A DNA stretch of 64,000 nt from Pocillopora verrucosa. Its lineage: Eukaryota; Cnidaria; Anthozoa; Scleractinia; Pocilloporidae. The stretch's first letter is position 1. Every line of letters begins with the position of its first letter. Of the stretch, positions 10,691 through 24,600 are shown one piece after another. The stretch covers positions 16,802,012 through 16,866,011 of the forward strand of contig NC_089319.1 of assembly GCF_036669915.1 (NCBI RefSeq), given 5' to 3'. The position numbers were made by a program, and so were the translations under genes. The notes beneath the pieces are model-generated. The model made no database searches and was not told the DNA's origin. It saw only the letters and a program-made list of their open reading frames with translations.

Positions 10691-13600
10691 CAGTGGTTTG
10701 TCTACACCTTAACACGGTCAAGTCTTTGCATGTACTTTAGTTACTAACATAATTATTGTAGACTGGGATTTCGTTTTCATCTGGGGTTAACCATAGTGGG
10801 AAATAGAAAAAAAGAGAGAGAGACTCAGAGTTGACTGAAAGTTCTCAAGAGCCTAGCTCTAACACTATTTCATGTGAAAAGAAAGAGTTGCTCACAGTAG
10901 CATGGATCCGAAACTTTGCAGATTGGAAGCCCTATTGAGTAGCTATTCTGAGTATCAGGCATTCTATGTTCTACATGTGCATTGACATACATGAGATCTT
11001 ATTTCAAACTTTTGGCTCTCAGTCAGGTAGAGTTCAAATCTTTTTTGCAGGCGAAAGACAAAGCATGGTGTTATTTTGACTGTTAAGTGTGAATTAACTT
11101 GTGGAACACATTAAGCCTTACTCAGAGAGCTAGAGCACTGGCTGTTTGGTGATCTAGTAGTTTAAAACATAAATGTTTGAGAAGATTATATTTCATTTCA
11201 AACTGATATTGTAATGGCAGTGAGCAAAGGCAGAAAGGCAGCTTAAAGCAGATTCTATATTACTATATATACTTGTTCAAGGACTCGTTATCATTAAAGC
11301 AATGCCTATTGCTTATGTAAAAATTAAGGCCTCAACTTAGGTGATAACTTGGAACAACAAGGCAATGTGAAAATTGATTTGATTTGGTTTAAAAAAAAGT
11401 AGAGAATTAGAATTCTTTAAATCAAAAATATGTTTGGGAAACAGATTTTGCATAGCAACAAAATAGCGTGTCGAGTTATGAAGTACAATTATCTGTGTTT
11501 GGAAGACATCACAATTCAAGCCTGGTTTTGTGCAGTTTGATGACTATTTTATCCAAGACAGATGGATATTAACCTCTGTTGCGACTGTATCATTTTATTT
11601 CATGCAAGATATACCCAAGTGTATTTAGCATGCAAAATGCATTCTATTACATTTCATGTTATATATCCATGCAATTTTTTAAAGAAATCTCAATCTGTGA
11701 TAGTTTGGGTTGATTGAAGTAGTTTAATGGGTCACAGCAGTCTTTTTCGTAACAATCTAGGGTGATATTTGTATATTTTAGTCTGTGGTAATCATTAATG
11801 AATCTTTAATAACCTTGTAGGTTTCAGTGTGTTGATCAAACATTGATTGTCTTTATTATTTGTTACTATTGATTTTTTATGACAAGGTGTTTTAACACAT
11901 TTGAATCATAGTGAAATCAAAGTCAAAGGGTTTATTGTGATACAGGCAAAGCCGCTAAAAGTCCAGATTATCTCTAATTATATAGTAGAATAAGCCTTGA
12001 CATCATGCAGGATTATGATATTTGCTATATTACGTAGTTAAAATTGTACACTGAGAACATCCTTAGCACTGAATTAATGTTGTGATGCTACTCTGGCAAA
12101 ACTATCCAAAAAGTCATTAGTTTTATTCAGTGGAATATTTTAACCATTTGGCTGTTTCCTAAAAGTTTTAAAGTTTCTTTGATGAATCAAATGAGTGTTT
12201 TTAACCATGGCTTTCAGTTAGAGAGAGAACACTGACATTGCTGTAAATTACTGGATTAGATATAATTATAGGAGCAGTTTTATTGTACATTTGTAGCTTG
12301 CCTGTATTTATGTGGCAGTCTTTTTTACAGTGTAAGTCATAAGATTGCAGGAGTGTTCTGTATCACTCTATTTGGCAGAGTGTAGTCGGAGGCAAGGAGA
12401 AATGGCTGTATTTGCATTTAACAAATAGAGTCATGTTGCTGTGCATCTGTTCAGTAATAGATCACAGATGACATCAAAATGTGGTAAGAACAAGAAAATA
12501 GCACACGTAACATAGCTGAGAAAGATGTTGATGTTCTTACTGCTTTATGACAAACTTTGTGATCTATTACTTTGCAGACCCTTGTTAAGATGAGTCTATA
12601 TGTTTTATATGATAAAAAAGCAAAGTGTTGTTTATGTTGAGGTCATCTATGCATCTGTCCTCCAATAGATCACAAGTAAGGACCATCAAAATGTGTGTAG
12701 GCCTTAGCCTATATAAACTTCACAGTGAAGAGAGAATGTCTATGCTCCCATTGCATATTCTACAGTGTGATGAAGACTGGCACCAAAATGGACAGGCTGG
12801 CATCAGTAAGAGCTTAAGTAGTGTTCTTATTGCCTTCTTAATATTGATAAGAGAGAACTTTGAATAATTTTGCTTTCAAGGTTGATGGTCACATAATGAC
12901 TGTATTGTTTGTATGGTACGTATGATTTATTTTAAACACAATAATTATGATTTAAGTAAACAAATATCAATAGCCATGTTGTTGTTTTCTCTGTAATAAG
13001 AGTATTTGTAAGTCGTGTCATACAGATTCATGTTTATCATGGGGAAAGTGCAGCCTGCTGTGTTATTTACATCGAATATTTTGATTTGGAAAGTAAAGGC
13101 TGAGGCTTGGTGTGTTGCACATAATTGCTGATTAGTTTCAATAAGTTAACCTGCAATACTGCCTGTGATACAAGCTTGTGATTGTTTCTTTGTTTGATTT
13201 AGAGTTAAGGTGCATGGTAGGGGGAGGGACTGGTAAAAGATGATGACTTCTCTTGCCCCAGCTCTTCTCCTCTCCTTTCTTTTGACTGTTGCCTACCCCC
13301 TAGGTACAAGTGTCATTCCTTCTCCAGCCGTTTGGTGCTTTTAAAAATCAATTCCTTGTCAAGAAAATACTGAGCACTTGCACACCCAAATTATACCTGC
13401 TGTGCAGGCTATTAGAAAGTTATCTGTGTCTACATCTGCGAGTCAAATACACTGCTGTTATTAGTAGCTTTCAAAGTACTGACATGTGCTAAACCTTTTT
13501 GTTAAATAATAGTATGCTGTTGAGTTTGACAACATCCTACCATTTGTACTACCTCTTGCCACTTCATAGTCGCATCTTCAATCAACTCCTCCCCTGTTCC

Positions 13601-14400
13601 TTGAGCATAAACTTGTTAAAAAAACTACCCTTGCTTTCACATTGACAACAATTTACTAGCTGGTTAGGGCTATTGATTGTTTCATTTCACCAGGGCAACA
13701 AGCCCCAGTGAAATGAAACGTGTTTTGCCTCAAGGGTTTGAATCCAGCAGCAGTCATGTGTTGTGACTGTCTGGGTTAGGTATTCCTGAACAGGACTTGT
13801 TGGTAACAGGGACTGACACGTTTACAGCCTGAGGGAATGTTTTCTCAAGACTCTGTAGCCAGACTTAGAACATGACATTTTCTTGAAATGTCAACATTTC
13901 AGTCTTAATGACAGTCTCTTTATTTCCTGAGGGATGACTCTACAGCAATTAGGTTAATAGAATAAGAAAGATGATTAGTTATGACCTTGGTAAAGAAATC
14001 TCTGGTAAGCAAGGCTCATGAAAATAAAGCCTAACAGGAGGGCTTATTTTTTGCTATCTGTTCTAGGTCACCTGTGTTGACCTGATCTGTACCAATTATC
14101 ACAAAAAAAGTATGTCAAACCAGTACGTTTGAAGACAAATGCAGGGTCTGATCTGGGAACATTAAAAATTTACAGTGTGCCCCACCCTTCCCCCCACCTG
14201 CAGCAACTACCCGCTTACACCGTAAACTATCATAAGTCAAGTTGTCGGCAAGACTCGGAAGTAATACTCGTTATAAAATAGAGAAATGTCATACCTGACA
14301 AGAACTGATGCTAACCCCCCCTCCCTTCCCCCCTAACCACGAAAAATCTGACGCGGTGACGTTCCCCCGTTGTGCGTGACAGCACCCTCGTTTCCGCTTA
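10691..14400. other. Intergenic region between STPR and APAF1 genes
   Basis: About 3.7 kb of AT-rich DNA with no convincing coding exon on either strand. It holds a short hairpin at 13679-13719 and a diverged duplicated segment (about 12440-12480 and 12645-12695, sharing CATCTGT, AATAGATCACA and CATCAAAATGTG). Confidence 0.6.
13679..13719. repeat. Short inverted repeat (hairpin)
   Basis: GTTTCATTTCACCAGGGC and its near-exact complement are separated by about 5 bases. The 18-bp arms could fold as DNA or RNA. No precursor context was recognised. Confidence 0.7.
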
Positions 14401-14410
14401 AGCTCCATTC

Positions 14411-14454
14411 GCATGCGCATTCAAGTGGGAGAAGTCTCAAAATGCCCGGAAGTG
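14411..14454 (+). promoter_or_regulatory. NRF1-like plus ETS-like sites before APAF1
   Basis: GCATGCGCA (14411-14419) and CCGGAAGTG (14446-14454) lie within 45 bases of each other and 70-115 bases before the CARD start codon. NRF1 and ETS sites are common in CpG-rich, TATA-less promoters. The TSS is probably near here but cannot be placed by eye. Confidence 0.45.
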
Positions 14455-14524
14455 TATCTCTTAGAGGAGTCATCGAGTATTTTTATCAAAACAGAAGCGA
14501 TTGTTTTAAAAGAGACAAGGCAAG

Positions 14525-17500
14525 ATGCTAGAGAAGCACAGGCACTTGTTGATTAAGTTTAGGGGAGAAATTGTGGAAGATTTGTTAGTGGACGATGTGC
14601 TTCCTTACCTGCGGAGCAAGTTTGTGCTAGACTCTGAGGACGCTGAGGTCATTCGAAAGGAGCTTACTTCCCGAAGGCAAGCAGAAAAGCTTCTGGACAT
14701 TCTTTCATCGAAAGGATACAACACATTTGATCACTTTTTCACCGTTCTTAAAGAGAAATACCAACATCTCGCGCAACTTTTATCGAGTGATGAGAGTAGC
14801 GAGGATGAAAACGGGTTTAATCATGTCACGGAAGATATCGACTCACCACTACAATGTAAGTATAAATCAAAGGTTTTTTTTACCTTTCTTTTTGTGGAAA
14901 AAACCATTGGTGCTAGTTTCCTGTACAACTTTTTATTTCGACATTGGTGCAGATGGAACTCGTTTAATTCTGACAAAGATAAATTTCGTAACATAGCGAA
15001 TTTGTTGTGTTCGACCACCTTGGCCAAGATACGTTTCTTAATACTGCTGGAGACAAGACATGCCCATCAAACATGTTGTTTTACTTCCGCTGCATTTTTC
15101 ATAACCCATTCTTTCTTCTGACTTCACGATTCTCAAGCAGTTACTCTAATGGATTGTTGAAGGGTAATGAATGGTGCTTGACCCAATATCACGAACATGT
15201 AAACATATGATTTTCTTTTTCCTAATATTGTCCTCATCTTTAGCATCATTATTAGACGTTTTGGTGTGTAGTATTGCTGAGAATTTTCATGACTTGTGTC
15301 GTATTTTGACGAGCCCGTCGGGTGAGTCAAAATACACACAACGATTTTTTTTCCTGCTAAGTCTTTCTACTCATTTCTCATAAGGCGAGAAAAGCAAACC
15401 AGACAGAGAAGCGTAGCGGGCGCAGCCGACTGGTTAATCAGTCTTTTACAGTACAAAATAACCAACTGTCCAAATAACCGTACAGTATCGCAGGATATTT
15501 GTACTCTATTCGCGCGTTATTATTACACTTCTTTGTGCAGTTGGATAATGAACATGTTTATTGTATTGATATTTTATCTCTTTTATCGAGCTGCATCCAG
15601 TAGAGTACAAATAACATGCGAATCCGGTACAAATATTCCGTTATTGCACAGTTATATGAACTATGTGACAGTTATGAGGATAATGAATAACTGATTAGAT
15701 GCTTTGGTATGTTGTTTTGCTGAGTATTTTTGCTTGTTGTTTGTCTTTTGATTTGCCCTTTAGGCTTGTCAAAACATGGCACAACTTGGCTGACCTTTTA
15801 AAAGAGATATTTTTTGCTAATTAACTAGACATCTTTAAATACTAGTTAGTGACAAGTCATGCAATGTACATCTCATTCCAGAGTCCAGACACTAACTCAG
15901 GGGCCCCCCTTGTTGTGGATTCTAAATTCTCCTATCCTAGGGGTTTAGCTGTGTGCCGATACTCTCAAACACTGCTTGTTTCAGAGGCTCTTGTTGGCAA
16001 CCACCTTGCTGAGTTGCAAAGATTTACAACCAAAATTGTTTTTATTTCCATAGTGCAAATGATGACTCAGGACCATGCTAATCTCCTTATTGCCAACCGG
16101 GTGGAAATTGTTGAAGATCTCTTGGTTGATGATGTACTTAACTTTCTTCAGAGTAAAATGGTATTTGATGTTCATGATACTGAACTAATCAGAGCAGAAG
16201 TAACATCAAGAAGACAGGCAGGGAAGCTGCTAGACTTGTTGGAGACTAAAAATGATGCAGCCTTTTATCATTTCCGTAAGGCATTGGAAGAACCTTATCC
16301 TCACTTGGTGGAATATTTGCAAGAAAATGCTGCTGCTCCAAGGAAAGTATCAAAAGCTAAAGAGTTATCAGAGAGAGGTATGTAGCAAAAATTATGCATC
16401 AATTAAAGGAGAAATATGCTCTGGAAACTAATAATTTTTGTGTCTACCACAAAAAGTGTTTAAAATTAGGATACAGAATGTGCTTTGAGATTTACAACAG
16501 TAACCAGACCCCTTTGAAAATTGTCTTAAAATTTGACTAGGGACACATTCATTCTTTCTTAGTGCTGTGACTGATTACCTGTCTCAAACCTCCATTTTCA
16601 ATTTCATAGAGATCTATTTATCAATACTAGGCAATTTTACAGTTGTGTATATAGTTGCCAAGTGTTTGTTTTGGAGTGAGGCTGTAGGTGACCTTGTTGT
16701 GATAGAGACCAGTATCTAGTTAACTTAATAACGAAGCAATTTACATTTGATGAGCAGCAAGGTTTGTATCATAACAAGGTCACCCTTAGCCTCACTCCTG
16801 TTCAAAGGCATAGCAACCAAGCACACAACTGTAAAATGGACTATTAAGAAGACTACACTAGGAAGACACAGTGGCCTTATGGTCAGTACACTTGACTCCA
16901 GGTCAAAAGGTCTGGGTTCAAGACCTGGGTGGGTCAATGTGTTGTTTTCTTGGACAAGACACTAACCTTGTCAGTGCCTCTCTCCACCTGGGAGTATAAA
17001 TGGGTACTGGAAAATTATCAGGAAAGCCTAATGATATTCTGGGGGATAAAACTGTGATGGACTAACTTCCCATCCAGGAGGGGAAGCAGTAATACTCCAA
17101 GTCACTATGTGCAAGTCTTTCACTAAATGTTCTTTACATTTTAGTTATTATAATTTTCTATCACTTCTTTTGTTCACTTTGTTTTTGTTCAGTTGAAAAT
17201 GTCCTTCTAGAGGGTGGTGTGCCTCAGCGGCCAGCGATTTTTGCCCACAGGGGAAGAGATATTCACAAAATTCATGCAGCATTAAAGTCCCTAAAAGAGA
17301 GAGATGGCTGGGTTATTCTGCATGGAATGGCTGGCTGTGGAAAGACTGTCTTAGCCTCTGAAGCTCTTAGAAGTGCTGTTGTCTTGGATGAGTGCTTCCC
17401 AGGTGGTGTTCACTGGATACGAATAGGCCCTGTAGATCAACCTAAACTTCTCATGCACATGCAAAATCTTTGTGCCAGACTTGATTCTGATCATAATCGA

Positions 17501-18584
17501 CAACCTCCACGAAACACTGAAGAAGCTAAGGACAGGTTAAGGGTGCTCTTTGCCCACCAGCACCCTCGATCATTGCTAATTCTTGATGACCTTTGGGATT
17601 CCTGCGATGTGAAGTTCTTTGATGTCCGTTGTCGTATCATGGTTACCACTCGTGATGCAGCTATCACAGACATGGTGGGTGGGTCGAAAGCTAAAGTTCA
17701 CATTAGTGAGGGTTTTACAGAAGATGAATCACTTCAAATTTTGGCTGAGTGGACAAAGCAGCTGCCCAAGACAAACCTCCCAGCTGAGGCAAAAGAAATC
17801 TTTAAACTTACAAATGGTTCTCCCTTAGCAATAAGTATGATAGGTGCTCTGCTTCGAGATCATCCTACAAGATGGGAATATTATGTCAAACAACTGAAAA
17901 AGAAGAATGTCAGTAAGCTTAAACCACAGTTTGAGTATCAATATCCAACTTTGACAGAAGCAATTCGCATGAGCATCAATAACCTGCCTGATGAACTAAG
18001 GGACATTTATGAAAGCTTCGCTGTGTTTCATGAAGATTGTAAAGTTCCTGCCCAGGTCCTCATTATACTGTGGAATGAGGAGGTATGGTACCCACAACTT
18101 GATTACAAGAAACACCTTTGCATGTCTTACTTTAGATACATCTGATAATCAGTTGGTTTATCTAGTAGTTGGTTAGCAAGTCCATTTGTTATAATCCATA
18201 ATTCAGTCAATCAGTGAGTCAGTCAGTGAGTCAGTCAGGGAGCCAGTCAATCAGTCAGTCAGTCAGTCAATCAGAAAGTCAGTCAGTCAGTCAGACAGTC
18301 AGACAGGCAGTCAGTCAGACAGGTAGTCAGTCAGTCAGGCAGGCAGTCATTCAGTTTTTTACTCAGTCAGTTGGTCAGGCAGTCAGTCAGTCAGTCAGAC
18401 AGGCAGTCAGTCAGTTAGGCAGGCAGTCATTCGGTTTTTCAGTCAGTCAGTTGGTCAGTCAGTCAGTCAGTCAGTCTGGCAATCATTCAGTTATTCGGTC
18501 AGTCAGTCAGTCAGTTGGTCAGGCAGGCAGTCAGTCAGGCAGTCAGTTGGTCAGGCAGTCAGTCAGGCAGTCATTCAGCTATTA

Positions 18585-18615
<31 letters not shown>

Positions 18616-21600
18616 GAGCCGGTTAGTCAGCCAGTTGGTCAGTCAGTCAGCCAGCCAGTTGGTCAGTCAGTCAGCCAGTTAGTCAGTCAGTCAGCCAGTT
18701 GGTCAGTCAGTCAGTCAGTCAGTCAGTCAGTCAGTCAGTCAGTCAGTCAGTCAGTCAGTCTGTCAGCCAGTTAGTCAGCCAGTCAGTCAGCCAGTCATTC
18801 AGTTATTGAGTCAGTCAGTTGGTCAGTCAGTCAGTCAGTTGGTCAGGCAGTCATTCAGTTATTCAGTCTGTCAGTTGGTCAATCAGTCAGTCACTCAGTT
18901 ATTTGTCAGTCAATCAGTCGGTCGATCAGTCAGACAGTCAGTCAGCCAGTCAGTTGGTCAGCCAGTCAGGTTGTTAGTCAGTTAGTCAGTCAGTCAGTTA
19001 TTTATTCAGTCAGGCAGTCAGTCAGGCAGTCAGTCAGTCAGGCAGTCAGGCAGTCAGGCAGTCAGGCAGTCAGGCAGTCAGGCAGTCAGGCAGTCAGGCA
19101 GTCAGGCAGTCAGTCAGTCAGTCAGTCAGTCAGTCAGTCAGACAGTTAGTCAGTCAGTCAGGCAGTCAGTCAGGCAGGCAGTCAGTTAGGCAGTCAGTCA
19201 GGCAGTTATTTAATCAGTTAGTTATTCAGTTGATCAGTCAGGTAGGCAGTCAGTCAGTCAGTTATTCAGTCAGTCAGTCAGTCAGTTAGGCAGTCATTCA
19301 ATTATTCAGTTAGTCAGTAAGTCAGTCAGCTTTACTGTTTGTCTGTTTGACTTGCAATTAATTATTTCATTCCCCGGCTGCTTGGTCGGTTACTAATTAT
19401 TAAAGCTAGATCAGCTCAGAAAGCTTTCTCATAAATGAAATAAATAATTTTACAGTTTGAAGTTGTGGAAGACTGGATGGAAGACTTGGTGAACAAATCC
19501 TTGGCGAGAAGAACAGTGGATTCAGAAGATGCAATTGGTACATGGTACACTGTGCATAACTTGCAGCTAACTTTCCTTCATGAACAGGCCACAAATCTGG
19601 AAGCTCTGCACAAGAACCTGGTGGATAGATACAGAAAGGTGTATAAAGGTAAACTATTGGTAGGCTAATCTTTGGCAGAGCAGAGGTACATGATGCATAT
19701 GACACAATGCCCCTAGAATGCATTCAATTGACTGTCATAACATCAAAACTAAGCAAATTTCAACATCTTATCAAAAGAGGATTAACATTTCATGAGGTCA
19801 ATGAGGAGTTTCAGGGGGGTAGTTAGGGGGAAGTCCTCTGGTGCAAACCCCGCCCTTTGTAAAAGATCCTATCTTCTTTCTGTTAAACTTTTTAGGAAAC
19901 TTTAGTGAGATGAAAAATGATGGCTATATTTACCGGAATCTTTTGCGACACATGCTTAGAGCAGGTCTGATAGAAGAGGCACAGCAACTTATCACAGATC
20001 TAAAATGGCTGGCTGCTAAACTAGATGTCACTGGACCCGCTGATCTACTGAATGACTATTTAGCAGTCAAAGGACATGAAGACAGCAAGGTAACTACACA
20101 ACACCATAAAGAATGTTTCAAATGACCAAAGAGTGGAAATTGATTTCATGGCTCTAGATCAAACAAAATTAGTCCAGCTCGTTCAAGGAGTGTTTATCAG
20201 TTGACTCTGCATGTTTTTCCCTTGTTTAACCTTAAATGTAGAATTTTCTCTCTAGGAACTGAAAGTCATCAATGATTTCCACCATTTTGTAAGTGTGAAT
20301 GCCCATCGTTTTGTGGAGAAACCTCTTCCAGATTTAATCCAGATGGGTCTTAGTGAATCCAGAGACTCTGAAGTCTATAAACAGGCATATGACAAAGCCA
20401 TTCAGCTGGGAGGGGATGGCAAGTTTTATCTTGATTGGAGGTGAGATATGCTTGACCTGTTCCATAACAATGGGCTAAGTAAATTATCAATTTGTTGATA
20501 TAATCAACACACCAGTAATAAAATTTATGACGAGTTTAATTTGTAATGACTTAATCAAACTCTTCTACTTACAAGAAAGAGGTTTTTGCTGATTGAATGA
20601 AATGAACCTGCTAGAACTCCTTGCTCATCTTGATACAATTAATTATTGTAATCGCCACAAAATGTGCTCAATGCTTTCTTCATTTACAGAATTTACAACA
20701 GAATTTGAAAGGAGCTGAGCAATCATACTAACACAATTATTTGCCCCAGGCTCAATGAACATTGTTGAATAATCCCCTGGGCTTCATCTCAGGGATTATT
20801 CACAAATATTTACTTTGCCTTTGGCAAATAATTGTTAAATATACTCTCAAACAACTGTCATGCCCTGAAATACCAGTTAGATGCTGGTGGAAGACTGCCT
20901 TATTAGGAATTCTTTCTGTGCCTTCATTGAACTGACAACCAGTCTTGAAATAACTTAATCAACTGTTTCCATAGTAACCGTGCAGAAGAGTCTCAGGATA
21001 CACTTCTCATAACAGTGAAAATTCACCAAGGAGCAGTGTACTGTTGCAGTTTTTCACAGGATGCGAGCAAAGTGGTGTCTTGTGGTGCTGACAAAACTGT
21101 AAAGGTATTGCACTTTGAATGACCTTGTAGCATACAATTTATTACTGACACTAAATGAGATTTTTGGTTTCAACTGAAGCTAGTAACTCAATGTGCTTAT
21201 TAGCATCTAGTAATTGCACATTTTTGAAGAAATGTGAAGTCTTTTGCTCCCTAATTAGTTGAAGAAGGAGATGTTTCCAGTTCAGTAGATCAAACAAGCT
21301 TCAAAAGATTGTCAGTAAGGATAGCACTTTGAATTCCTTTTAGGTTTGGGAGAGTCAATCAGGCAAAGAGCTGCTGTCCATGATGGGCCATACTGATGTG
21401 GTATACTGCTGTGCATTCTCCACTAATGATGTCAGAATTGTTTCATGTTCTGCTGATCACAGAGTCAAGGTTTGTCCCCATTACTATGGCTAAGTTATTG
21501 GCTGGAAGTATCTTGAATTTGTATTTTTTGTTTGGGCCCTTTGTGAAGAAATACTCTGATTCCAATGTTGAAAGGTTATTGTGTATAACAGATTATAGAG

Positions 21601-24600
21601 ATGTGACTTTTCAATGTGGAACATATTTGCTACTCTCACTAGTATTCAATGAATGAGGATTTAGTAATTAGAATGTCACCTCTTTTGTGAAAGTGATATG
21701 TAACCCAATCATGTGCAGAAAAGAGAGCAGTCTATCAATTCCTCTTTAGATTTGGGACAGCAGTAGCGGAAAAGAACTACTGACTTTCAGTGGCCACAAC
21801 CAAGAAGTATTCAAGTGCATGTTTTCACCAGATGACAAGAAAGTTGTTTCCTGCTCTGCTGACAAGACTGTCAAGGTACTAATACTACTTTAAACCCTAC
21901 ACTCTAACATCAGTAGGCATATTCTCCATGCTGATTTTTTATACAATTCCTAAGGTGCTGACACCAAATTGCTCTCAAAATCATGTTATTACCTATACTA
22001 ATTTAATTAAATAAATGTCCTTCCATTATAAACTTCTGGCCCTCTTGACACTGTTTACAAAAGTAAGTGATTGAATAAAAGGTTTGGCTAATTTTAAGAT
22101 GGCTTAGAGTGCGGTTTTGTCAAAAAGTGGCTAAACTTTGTTAAGATAGCTGGCCCGATAAGTTTATTTAATGAATTCACTTATACACACTTAGTGCACA
22201 CTATACACTTCATTTAAAGAATGATTATTAATAATTTAAATATTTTCATAGACCCACAGGTAGTCTAGACTGAATATAGGCAGGCTATGTTTTAACCAAT
22301 AAATACAATATAATCAATTTGGAAATGAAACGGTAACTAATAATTAAAAAAACTAAGTAACACATCAGTACATGGAGGCTTGTTTTACAATTCTTTGAGT
22401 TGATAAGTTAATAAATCAAAATTTATAAAATAATGAAATTTAGGCTGTGATATGTTAATTAACAAATTTGACTTGTTTTATAATTTCCAGAACATAAATA
22501 AAAAGTAATGATTTATTGATTGATTGAGATTGGCTATGATTTTGCATCTGGACCCCATCACAGAGCAAGTAAAGCAAAACCAAAGCAATCCAGGATCACT
22601 TTTGTTACTGAATTTAAAACTGCACCTACTTAGACTTATTCTTTTAACCCTGTAACTCCCAGAAGTGATGAACTTGTAACTTCTCCTTTAAATGTCCATA
22701 CATCATCCTGCAAACAGGTATTGAGAAACCTCCAACTTATCAGGTAGAAGTTGTTATCTTGATCTAACACTAAATTAATTCTCATAACTCATTTACAAGG
22801 AAACATATAGCAGCTAGAGGAGAGAATTTACAATCAGATCTTGGGAGTTAAAGTGTTAAATAACTCAACTGGTTGGTATTCAAGTCAGTGTGTAGACCAC
22901 CTTCAACTTTTGATCATTATTTGAATGGGTAAATATTTTATTGCATGGAAATTTCAGGTGTGGAGTTGTGAAGATGGCACAGAATATGTGAATTTCACTG
23001 GTCATGCAGATATTGTCCGCTGTTGTTGTTATTCTCCTGATGGTTCACAAATTGTGTCTTGTTCTGATGACACTCTTGTGAAGGTATTGTGACACAAAAT
23101 GATATTAAACCCAAATACTTACCTTTTTAACGCTTTAACAATCAGTAGAAACTCAGGGCAGAGGAGGTTGTACATTTTAGGGAAAACTTACCATAAATCA
23201 AATCAGTGGTGAGGATTTCTGAGAATGGTTTACAACATAGTCAACCATGTTCAGATTTACAAGATGATGTGGTTTGTAATTTGTAAATTGGCTGCTGTGA
23301 AGAGTTTTGGATGTTTTGAGTGTCAGCCCCTCATCAGAGTTCTGACAGCTTTAGAAAGTATAAATATAAAGTTCTATGTGAAGATTTCATGATGATGGCT
23401 GTTACTAAGGGTGCTCTGTAAGGTAGCAACAAATGTATCACATTCGTTTTCAATCATTTGTAACATATGTGATAAATTGGAGTTGTATATTTTTTTTTTA
23501 CCTTATCAGGTCTGGGATTCAACATCAGGACAAGAGTTGTTTACCCTTGAGGGAGGAACAACTAGTGCTGTGACATTTTGCTGTTTCAAACCAACTTCAC
23601 ACAGTATAGTTGGTGTTTCAGATACTGTTGCTAAGGTTAGAACACAAGAAAAATAATTTTTCATGTCAGATTTTAGTGGCTTTTGTGAGGTTCTCATGAT
23701 TTGAAACCAGAAAATGAAAAATTATTTCAATGTCTTCAGCTCTCCAACTTGTTACAAATAAGATTTTGATTTTTCGAACCATAGTTTTCATTTTTTCCAA
23801 TATTCTTTGGGAACTCAAACTTGAATTATGGAAAGGAAACTATTAAACATCTTTTTTTCCTTTGCATTCCATTTTTATGTTGACCAAATTCCTGCAGTTC
23901 CAGGGTTACTTTTTATATCAAAATTGTAGAGTTCCCTTTGAAAAGGCAAGCAAGATTTTAAATCTACTCACTGGGATTAACAAAATTATTTCTTTGCTAG
24001 ATTTGGGACTCGAAAACTGGTGAAGAATTAAAGACCCTTTATGCATCTTCCACCCCTCTCTCACTGGCATATTCACAGGATGATAGTATTTTAGCGGTGG
24101 GTCTGTCAGACACAACTGTACAGGTAGGCTTTCAATCTCACATATTCATTTATGAACGCGTCCTACAATTTCATGAGCCTCTTAAAATTTTTTTGGAAAC
24201 TTTGATGGAATTCTTAAAATCCTTTATAAACCATATTAAACACAACTACACACACTTAACCCTTTGACTCCCAGAAGTGATAAACATGTAACTTCTCCCT
24301 ATGATATCCAAACATTATTCAGCAAATAGGTAATGAGAATACTCAAACTTATCAGGTAAAAGTTGTTATCTTGATCTAATGCTAAATTCTCACAACTAAT
24401 TTAGAAGGAAATGTGTGGCAGCTGGAGGTGAGAATTAACAATCAGATCTTGGGAGTTAAAGGATTATATTTGACTTATTTGGAATTATAAACATGATTAT
24501 TGTAACAATCACATCTCAATTATGAGATATTTTGTCAGTGAAATCTCTGTCACTTATCACAGATATGTTAACCAAAAGATTAATGTTATTTGTACTCTTT

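Noticed and set aside
15849-16385. 178-codon ORF over the second CARD
   Set aside because: Its first part is read-through of intron 1. The real exon starts at 16054, after a good acceptor that keeps the frame from exon 1.
18214-18585. 123-codon Ser-Gln-Val-rich ORF
   Set aside because: It is only the TCAG microsatellite read in frame.
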